IMG/VR virus record: IMGVR_UViG_3300046003_004947
Coordinates: 1-41,789 of that record
DNA length: 41,789 nt
Source of the DNA: a virus
Strand: one strand, 5' to 3'
In this document: piece after piece, positions 23,520 through 29,524 of the stretch
Numbering within the stretch: position 1 is the first letter of the stretch
Layout: the number at the start of each line of letters is the position of its first letter
Notes under the pieces: generated by a model
Database searches by the model: none
Told to the model about the DNA's origin: nothing
The model's input: only the letters and a program-made list of their open reading frames with translations
Position numbers and translations under genes: made by a program

Positions 23520-23533
23520 GATAAATATTTATA
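23520..23533. promoter_or_regulatory. Palindromic bidirectional late promoter
   Basis: The 12-bp perfect palindrome ATAAATATTTAT (23521-23532) creates GATAAATA on the plus strand (23520-23527) and TATAAATA on the minus strand (23533-23526), overlapping by two bases. It would drive the oxygenase at 23558 and the halogenase at 23493 from one site, each with a leader of about 25 nt. Confidence 0.7.
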
Positions 23534-23557
23534 ACAACGATTGAGATCATTAAAAAA

Positions 23558-24139
23558 ATGTCTTTTATAGAAACTGAATTTTTGAAAGACAAAAAAATAT
23601 GCGATAAACTAATTGCATATTTTATTCAGTGCGATAAAAAACATGCTGCTATGCATATAGTCAACGGAGAGACTGTGTTAGCGGATCCCAAAATCAAGAC
23701 TTCTACAGATATAACCATATCACGAGATACTGTTTTAGAATGTCCTGCATTATCTGATTACCTTGATGAACTTGATATTATAGTTTCGGAATATGTTAAA
23801 AAGTGGCCTAGTTGTGATTGGTATTCTCCTTGGTCAATTAATACTCCTTTTACTATACAGTATTATAAACCCGGAGAAGGATATCATTCGTGGCATACTG
23901 AACGATGCGGTGCAAGTAAAAGATCAGTGTCTAGGCATTTGGTGTTTATGACCTATCTTAATACAGTAACTGACAACGGAGGAACAGAATTCCTCAACCA
24001 ACAATTAATAATAAATGCCGAAAAGGGTAAAACAGTTATATGGCCTGCAGATTGGACGCATACTCATAGAGGTGTAGTTTCAGCAACACAGGACAAGTAC
24101 ATAATTACCGGTTGGTTTAATTACGATAGAGAATCATAA
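23558..24139 (+). CDS. 2OG-Fe(II) oxygenase-like protein, HxE type (193 aa)
   Basis: Prolyl-4-hydroxylase-like fold. The active-site strand reads YHSWHTERCG, so the facial triad would be H113-T-E115 rather than HxD, with H168 or H170 in DWTHTHRG. K180 (DKYIITGWF) stands where Arg usually binds 2OG, as in prolyl 4-hydroxylases that use Lys. The middle FMTYLNTVTDNGGTEFLNQQ and KGKTVIWPADWTH are strongly conserved in similar proteins of T4-like marine phages, so HxE appears to be a family trait rather than decay. The next gene starts one base after its stop. Confidence 0.85.
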   Translation: MSFIETEFLKDKKICDKLIAYFIQCDKKHAAMHIVNGETVLADPKIKTSTDITISRDTVLECPALSDYLDELDIIVSEYVKKWPSCDWYSPWSINTPFTIQYYKPGEGYHSWHTERCGASKRSVSRHLVFMTYLNTVTDNGGTEFLNQQLIINAEKGKTVIWPADWTHTHRGVVSATQDKYIITGWFNYDRES

Positions 24140-24140
24140 T

Positions 24141-24863
24141 ATGAAAATAGTCAAACATTCATTCCATACTGGACACCAATTTGGCGTGAATCATGCCGAA
24201 CACATTAAACATTTTTTACCTAAAGATTACACGCCGTTATCCGCGCTGTCTAAAGATATTGTTTCGATTAGAAAAGGAACAATATTTACAAAGTGCCCTG
24301 CTGTCACTGACTTTTTTAAAAATACCTGGATCTTTAGAAGTCCTATTGATTTAAATATTGATATTGAAGTCAACGACGATTACAGCAAGGTATATTGTGA
24401 TAATGTAGATCAAGAATTTTTTAATTTAATGATTGATATTAGATTTTTGAATGACAGCGAAAAAGGTATTAGCCCATATCCGTTGATAGGGATAGATTTT
24501 TTAAATACATTCACATGTGACGAGAGCTTGACTATACAGGCACTACCGGCATTTTTACATTACAGCAATTTTACTAGTAAAGCAACTATAATTCCCGGAG
24601 AATATGATATTAGTAAATGGGTAAGGCCAGTTGAAATAGTATTCGAAACTAAGAACAAACATGAACGGATAGAAATTAAAAAAGGCGATGCACTATGCTA
24701 CTATAAATTTCTAACTCCAGATATTGTTAAGTTGGCTCAGGACGAAACTCCGTGGGAAGAAATAATAGCTTGCAACAATATTCGCAAAAATGATCTATTT
24801 CGCCCTTTGAAGGAAAGATATGAGGGTTTTAAAAAGTGGCGTGAAGATAATCAAAAAGATTAG
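24141..24863 (+). CDS. Protein of unrecognised family, second member (240 aa)
   Basis: No function recognised. KCPAVTDFFKNTWIFRSPID (51-70) followed by LNIDI matches the block in the protein at 17214-17969. Later it has LPAFLHYSN, ATIIPGEYDISKWVRPVEIVFE and IEIKKGDALCYYKFL, a run of beta strands that could form a cupin or jelly-roll. It starts one base after the oxygenase at 23558-24139 and is probably cotranscribed with it. It converges on the fibre block, overlapping the end of the first glycine-rich gene by 4 bp. Both copies of this family lie next to a halogenase or oxygenase, so a role in the same pathway is likely (inference). Confidence 0.75.
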   Translation: MKIVKHSFHTGHQFGVNHAEHIKHFLPKDYTPLSALSKDIVSIRKGTIFTKCPAVTDFFKNTWIFRSPIDLNIDIEVNDDYSKVYCDNVDQEFFNLMIDIRFLNDSEKGISPYPLIGIDFLNTFTCDESLTIQALPAFLHYSNFTSKATIIPGEYDISKWVRPVEIVFETKNKHERIEIKKGDALCYYKFLTPDIVKLAQDETPWEEIIACNNIRKNDLFRPLKERYEGFKKWREDNQKD

Positions 24864-25963
24864 TATCTAACTATCACTACTCCGCTTCCGCCAGCATTTC
24901 CAAATTGAGCCCCACCTGCTCCGCCACCTGTATTGGCACCACCTGCTCCACCGTCTGCTCGGTTAAAATACGCAGCACCGGGCTGTCCATCATTTAAACT
25001 CTGTCCACCGCCACGACCAAATGTAGCATCGCCGGGACGATAGGGGCCGCCATGATAAACAGCGCCACCACCACCACCACCAAGTCCACCTTGTCCACCA
25101 ATTTGCCCATCACCAAGATGACAGCCACCGCCACCGCCTCCACTAAAATACAGCGTTGGTCCTAGTATGTCGGTCGCTGCTCCAGATCCGCCTGCTTGAC
25201 TATCTCTAGCGCCTTTGTAGTCATCGCAACTGTCTACTCCTCGCCCGCCGGCTCCACCACCACCACCACTACCGTGACCATTTGAGCCGCTAGTATTAAA
25301 TCGTAATCCCGAGCCACCCGGAAATCCCTGTCCTGTGGTACCGTCGCCTTCTCTCATACGAGTTCTATTGCCGGGGGTGTCAGTGCTTCCACCACCGCCA
25401 CCACTGCCTCCGTCACCGGCTGGTATGGTATTCCAGCCTCCAGAATGACCACCGCCACTTGCAGTGGTTGCTCCAAATACTGAGTTTCCACCAATAGAAC
25501 CAGACATTGAACCGCCAGGAGTAGATCCTCTAACGCCACCGCCGCCTACAGTTACAGTTATACCAGTACCTGAGGTTACAGGATATGCCCTAGTATAGAT
25601 CATTCCACCACCACCACCACCACCTGCCCAGTCATAGCCACTTCCACCGCCACCGCCTATTATCAATACCTGTACAGTGCCGGTAAATGTTGGTGTAAAT
25701 GTATGACTACCTACAGTGGTGAATAGATGTGTTATACCGCCATTGCCATATGCAATGGTTTGTCCGCCTGTGCCTACAGATGACTTACTAAAGCCAGTTA
25801 CTGGTCGCCAAGTTGTGCCGTCGTAGTATTCTAATGAATTAGCAGATGCAGCACTATATCGCATCATTCCAGCAACAGGTGTTCCTGGTCGCTGGGCCAC
25901 AGTTCCTGAAGGTAATGTTACAAACCCAGTGTCGCTAATCGTTGTTGCTTGTAAAGTTGCCAT
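24860..25963 (-). CDS. Glycine-rich tail adhesin-like protein, copy 1 (367 aa)
   Basis: Probable receptor-binding or fibre-tip protein. The N-terminal 75 residues (MATLQATTISDTGFVTLPSG, then SLEYYDGTTWRPVTG) look like a fibre attachment part. From about 100 on there are repeated poly-Gly runs (GGGGGSG, GGGGGGG and others) separated by variable loops. It ends GGSGVVIVRY. Poly-Gly repeats of this kind form polyglycine II helix sandwiches in T-even gp38-type adhesins, where the loops contact the receptor; that parallel is an inference. No transmembrane or signal segment is present. AAGGA precedes the ATG, and the stop is 9 bp from the next copy. It shares start, linker and C-terminal motif with copies 2 and 3. 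Confidence 0.75.
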   Translation of the reverse strand: MATLQATTISDTGFVTLPSGTVAQRPGTPVAGMMRYSAASANSLEYYDGTTWRPVTGFSKSSVGTGGQTIAYGNGGITHLFTTVGSHTFTPTFTGTVQVLIIGGGGGSGYDWAGGGGGGGMIYTRAYPVTSGTGITVTVGGGGVRGSTPGGSMSGSIGGNSVFGATTASGGGHSGGWNTIPAGDGGSGGGGGSTDTPGNRTRMREGDGTTGQGFPGGSGLRFNTSGSNGHGSGGGGGAGGRGVDSCDDYKGARDSQAGGSGAATDILGPTLYFSGGGGGGCHLGDGQIGGQGGLGGGGGGAVYHGGPYRPGDATFGRGGGQSLNDGQPGAAYFNRADGGAGGANTGGGAGGAQFGNAGGSGVVIVRY

Positions 25964-25972
25964 TTTATTTCC

Positions 25973-27082
25973 TTAGTATCTTACTATCACTATGCCCGAT
26001 CCAGCGTTTTGATGTGCAGATCCGTCATTTCCGTTATTTCCACCACCGCCTCCACCACCGGTATTTGCGCCAGCGTTGCCACCAGTAGTTTGACTAACAC
26101 CAGGTTGACCTGTATTTTTAGCCTGGCCGCCACCTCTGCCTAGAAGTCTAGGAAAGTTACTGGGCATTTGAGGATTTCCATGATGGGCACCGCCTCCGCC
26201 TCCGCCACCAATACCGCCGTTGCCTCCTCCGCCCGGTGAAAGGTGTGGGCCAGCGCCACCACCTCCACCCCAATATAACACTTCGCCTACGATGTTACTG
26301 GCAGCACCTGGTCCACCGTTTGCACAAATTCCATCATTATTACTATCCATACTGTGATGACCAGGGCCACCTGCACCGCCGCCTCCGCCACTTGCGTGAG
26401 CATTGTCGCCTTCTCGATTAAATCTCAAGCCCGAACCGCCTGGGAATCCCTGTCCATTAATTCCTTCGCCGCCCCATACTCTAAATCTATTGCCGTCTTG
26501 ATCTGAGCTGCCGCCGCCGCCACCACTGCCGCCAGGCTTTGAATCAGTGCTACCTTGATTCCAAATGCCACCACCACCACCACCGTTGGCAGTTATGCCA
26601 CCAAACACTGAGTTTCCTCCATCGTTGGCAAAAGTACTGTATGGACGAGTGACTCCTCCAGCACCTACTGTTACAGCAATTCCGGTTCCGGATGTAACTG
26701 GTACTGCGCCGCTGTAGATAACGCCACCACCACCACCACCACCGCCATGACTTCCTGCGCCACCACCACCACCTGCTACAACCAATACCTGTACGGTGCC
26801 AGTAAATGCTGGTGTGAATGTATGGGCGCCTACTGTGGTAAATTCATGTACAATTCCCGTTGCGGTGTAATAGATACTTTGTCCACCAGTTCCAACTGTG
26901 CCGGAGCTATATCCAGTTACAGGTCTCCATGTTGATCCATCGTAAAATTCTAAAACGCCAGGACTGTAACTGTTGTTGTTTCTTAAAGTTCCTGTCGTTG
27001 CAGTTGGTCTACCAGCGGTTGATCCAGAACCTATTGAAATAGATGAAGTAGCCGATACAGTTGTGTTCTTTAACGTTGCCAT
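25973..27082 (-). CDS. Glycine-rich tail adhesin-like protein, copy 2 (369 aa)
   Basis: Second of three tandem paralogues. It has the same plan: MATLKNTTVSATSSISIGSG head, EFYDGSTWRPVTGYSSGTVG linker, the strand HTFTPAFTGTVQVLVVAGGG, then poly-Gly segments with different loops (for example PHLSPGGGGNGGIGG), ending GSGIVIVRY. GQGFPGGSGLRFN recurs in all three, as does GEVLYWGGGGG in copies 2 and 3. Most differences are between the Gly runs, as expected for adhesins that vary in binding loops. A GAGG site precedes the ATG one base after the stop of copy 3. Confidence 0.75.
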   Translation of the reverse strand: MATLKNTTVSATSSISIGSGSTAGRPTATTGTLRNNNSYSPGVLEFYDGSTWRPVTGYSSGTVGTGGQSIYYTATGIVHEFTTVGAHTFTPAFTGTVQVLVVAGGGGGAGSHGGGGGGGGVIYSGAVPVTSGTGIAVTVGAGGVTRPYSTFANDGGNSVFGGITANGGGGGGIWNQGSTDSKPGGSGGGGGSSDQDGNRFRVWGGEGINGQGFPGGSGLRFNREGDNAHASGGGGGAGGPGHHSMDSNNDGICANGGPGAASNIVGEVLYWGGGGGAGPHLSPGGGGNGGIGGGGGGGAHHGNPQMPSNFPRLLGRGGGQAKNTGQPGVSQTTGGNAGANTGGGGGGGNNGNDGSAHQNAGSGIVIVRY

Positions 27083-27083
27083 T

Positions 27084-28190
27084 TTAATACCTCACTATAA
27101 CTATGCCGGATCCGCCGGCGCCGCCGACACCAGCATATTGATAATTATGGCCACCGCCACCGCCACCGGTATTTGCACCACCATTTCCAGACTCTTGAAT
27201 ACTTACAGCATTACCGCCACTATTTAGAGCCTGTCCACCACCAATGCCATAAAAGCTAGAACCAGGACCTCTTGGACCACTGTGATAAAAGTTGGCTCCG
27301 CCGCCGCCGCCTATGCCGCCTGCACCGGCTCTCTTACCGTTGCCCAGGTGTGCACCTGCTGCACCACCACCGCCCCAGTACAGTATTTCACCTACTATGT
27401 CGTTGGCTGCTCCGGGACCGCCATCTGCCCTTAGCCCGTCGTAGGCTCTTTCTTGTCCAGATAGTCCTGGACCGCCTGCGCCACCACCGCCACCAGATTG
27501 GTGTGTGTTGTCAGTTTCGACATTAAATCGCAAACCTGATCCCCCTGGAAAACCCTGGCCGTTAGTCCCATATCCGCCTAGATATCGCTGTCTTGAACCT
27601 TCACCGTCTCCGTTTGGACCACCACCACCACTGCCGCCATTTTGTCTACTTTGGTCTCCGCTCCAGCTTCCGCCGGCGCCACCGCCAATGGCAGTTAAGC
27701 CGCCCATTACTGAGTTTCCGCCATTATTACCGGCTGCTGGAAAACTTGGTCTAGTTGCGCCATCACCTACAGTTATACTTACACCAGTACCATTGGTTAC
27801 AGGAAATGATCTACTAAAAATCATTCCGCCACCACCACCTCCACCGCCCCAGTGTGAACCACCTGAGCCACCGCCTGCTACAATAAGAACTTCTACTGTT
27901 CCGGTAAATGTTGGTGTAAATGTATGGGCGCCTGTGGCAGTAAACATATGTGTTATGTAACCAGAGGTTCTATTGCCGCCTGCACCTACATAACGAATTG
28001 TGTTACCGCCTGTGCCTACGGTTCCTTTACTTACTCCTGTTACAGGTCGCCAGCCGTCGTTATAAAATTCTAATAAATTCATACTAGTGTTATAACGCAG
28101 CATTCCAGCAACAGGTGATCCTGGACGCTCAGCTGTAGTACCCGATGGCAGTATTAGATTACCAAACGTTGTTTCCTGTAGGGTTGCCAT
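27084..28190 (-). CDS. Glycine-rich tail adhesin-like protein, copy 3 (368 aa)
   Basis: First of the three in transcription order, next to the S74 fibre protein. It shows MATLQETTFGNLILPSGTTA, then LLEFYNDGWRPVTGVSKGTVG, the common HTFTPTFTGTVEVLIVAGGG strand, Gly-rich loops and a GGSGIVIVRY end. Its N-terminal SGTTAERPGSPVAGMLRYN is close to copy 1 (SGTVAQRPGTPVAGMMRYS), so copies 1 and 3 look closer there than copy 2. The codons for the Gly runs make CCACC-rich tracts on the plus strand; these are coding repeats, not separate elements. Confidence 0.75.
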   Translation of the reverse strand: MATLQETTFGNLILPSGTTAERPGSPVAGMLRYNTSMNLLEFYNDGWRPVTGVSKGTVGTGGNTIRYVGAGGNRTSGYITHMFTATGAHTFTPTFTGTVEVLIVAGGGSGGSHWGGGGGGGGMIFSRSFPVTNGTGVSITVGDGATRPSFPAAGNNGGNSVMGGLTAIGGGAGGSWSGDQSRQNGGSGGGGPNGDGEGSRQRYLGGYGTNGQGFPGGSGLRFNVETDNTHQSGGGGGAGGPGLSGQERAYDGLRADGGPGAANDIVGEILYWGGGGAAGAHLGNGKRAGAGGIGGGGGANFYHSGPRGPGSSFYGIGGGQALNSGGNAVSIQESGNGGANTGGGGGGHNYQYAGVGGAGGSGIVIVRY

Positions 28191-28197
28191 TTATTGA

Positions 28198-29172
28198 TTA
28201 CCTTTTAAGTTCGTTAATTTCTTGTTTAAGAGATTTAATACATTCAACAAGATATGCACCTAATTTGGTATACTGAATACCGTAGGGCTTACCGGTCTCG
28301 TCCAGTGTTACTAAATCTGGAACAATTTTATAAACATCTTCTGCAATTAAACCAATTTCGTGTTTTCTTGATCCGTCTTTACGATCATAAGTAACACCTA
28401 GTAGTTGTAATACGGAATCTAATGCTCCAGTAATCGGTTCAACATTTTCTTTAAATGCAATACTGGAAGTTTCAACAATTGTAGCGGCTGTTACTTGTCC
28501 GCTTACGCCTACACCGCCTGTAACTACCAATGTACCAGTAGCAGTAGTAGTTGATGCAACAGCGTCTGTCATTAGCACACTTGCTGTGGCTTTAGTAGCA
28601 TTTGTTGTACCTCTAATTGTAATAGTACCGCCGCTGCCTGTGCCGCCATAGTGATTGGCAGCATTTAATGCTGTGGCTGTCAACTCTCCTGTACTAGGCA
28701 CAAATGATAAGTTTGCCCTGTTGTTCATTGCAGTAACTTGGCCGGTTGTATATATACTACCACTGTTGGTTGCAAATATTGGATAGTGTACAGTTGCAGT
28801 AGATCCTGCGTCTGTTACCGCTACACCAGCAGAAGATAAACTCAGCCAACTTAATGTGCCGCTTCCGTTGGTTGATAAAACATAACCACCGGTTCCATCT
28901 GCTGCGGGCAATGTCCAAGTTACATTTGAAGCTACTGTAGCTGCGGATCTAAAGGCTACATAGTTACTGCTGTCAGAGTCTGCTAGACGCAGTTCTGATT
29001 GTGCATTTAGCTGAGTGGCTCCAACTATCTGTGTGATACCAGTTCCGTTAGGATCTATAATTAGATTCTGGTTTGTTACTGCGGTCGTTAAAGTATTACC
29101 AGTCCCGCCGGCAACAATAGTACCTAGGCCTCCACCTGAACCGACAACACCAATGCTTACTTTACGTCCCAT
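28198..29172 (-). CDS. Tail fibre protein with C-terminal S74 self-cleaving chaperone domain (324 aa)
   Basis: The N-terminal 230 residues are Thr/Ser/Gly-rich fibre sequence (for example GTGNTLTTAVTNQNLIIDPNG; SNVTWTLPAADGTGGYVLSTNG). From about 236 the intramolecular chaperone (Peptidase S74) begins: S236-S-I-A-F-K241-E-N-V, with Ser and Lys five apart as in the catalytic dyad that cleaves just before the Ser. Next come LLGVTYDRKDG, HEIGLIAEDVYKIVPDLV and a C-terminal helix ending EINELKR. The domain trimerises the fibre and then releases itself. The gene is 7 bp upstream of the Gly-rich copies in transcription order. Confidence 0.87.
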   Translation of the reverse strand: MGRKVSIGVVGSGGGLGTIVAGGTGNTLTTAVTNQNLIIDPNGTGITQIVGATQLNAQSELRLADSDSSNYVAFRSAATVASNVTWTLPAADGTGGYVLSTNGSGTLSWLSLSSAGVAVTDAGSTATVHYPIFATNSGSIYTTGQVTAMNNRANLSFVPSTGELTATALNAANHYGGTGSGGTITIRGTTNATKATASVLMTDAVASTTTATGTLVVTGGVGVSGQVTAATIVETSSIAFKENVEPITGALDSVLQLLGVTYDRKDGSRKHEIGLIAEDVYKIVPDLVTLDETGKPYGIQYTKLGAYLVECIKSLKQEINELKR

Positions 29173-29182
29173 TTTAATTTCC

Positions 29183-29512
29183 TTATGCTGTTGATGTTTC
29201 GATACCGTAAGCTACTACACTAATTGTGGGTGTAGCTGAAGATACCTGAACAACTAAAAGTTTATTAGCGTCTACTACTAGACCAGTGCGTTCAACAACT
29301 CCGCTGGCCACCAATGAAGTATCGTATTCGATCCATTCATCTGGGTCAGGGGATGCCGAGTCTGCTACCGCTACTCTAATTGTTGCCGCTGTTGTGCTGC
29401 TTCTATTACAAATATTTAAGCTAACTACTGCGAAAGTACTTGAGGGTACTGTGTATATTGTGGTATTAGCTGTGGTTGTAATGTTAGCTGTACCTAATCT
29501 TCCTGTTGCCAT
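29183..29512 (-). CDS. Small beta-rich virion protein (109 aa)
   Basis: The sequence MATGRLGTANITTTANTTIY, VVSLNICNRSSTTAATIRVAV, DTSLVASGVVERTGLVVDANK and ISVVAYGIETS predicts a compact all-beta sandwich. Closely similar small proteins occur in the fibre region of T4-like marine phages (from memory), usually annotated only as virion or hypothetical proteins. It sits between the giant fibre gene and the S74 fibre gene with GGAGA as ribosome site and gaps of about 10 bp on both sides, so it is probably a fibre or collar component. Function not known. Confidence 0.72.
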   Translation of the reverse strand: MATGRLGTANITTTANTTIYTVPSSTFAVVSLNICNRSSTTAATIRVAVADSASPDPDEWIEYDTSLVASGVVERTGLVVDANKLLVVQVSSATPTISVVAYGIETSTA

Positions 29513-29524
29513 ATAATTCTCCGA

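Noticed and set aside
12518-24863. Reading the island as a complete natural-product gene cluster or a DNA-modification system
   Set aside because: No synthetase, ligase, transporter, thymidylate-synthase-like, glycosylase or nucleotide-modifying gene is present, so neither can be supported. Only the enzyme families are certain.
25050-27870. CCACCACC-type short tandem repeats resembling microsatellites or a CRISPR-like array
   Set aside because: They are in-frame Gly codons of the adhesin paralogues, irregular in spacing and without uniform repeats and spacers.
27505-27960. Proline-rich open frame on the plus strand opposite the third glycine-rich gene
   Set aside because: Poly-Pro is the antisense reading of Gly codons (GGN read as NCC). 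There is no promoter or ribosome site and the minus-strand protein has two paralogues.
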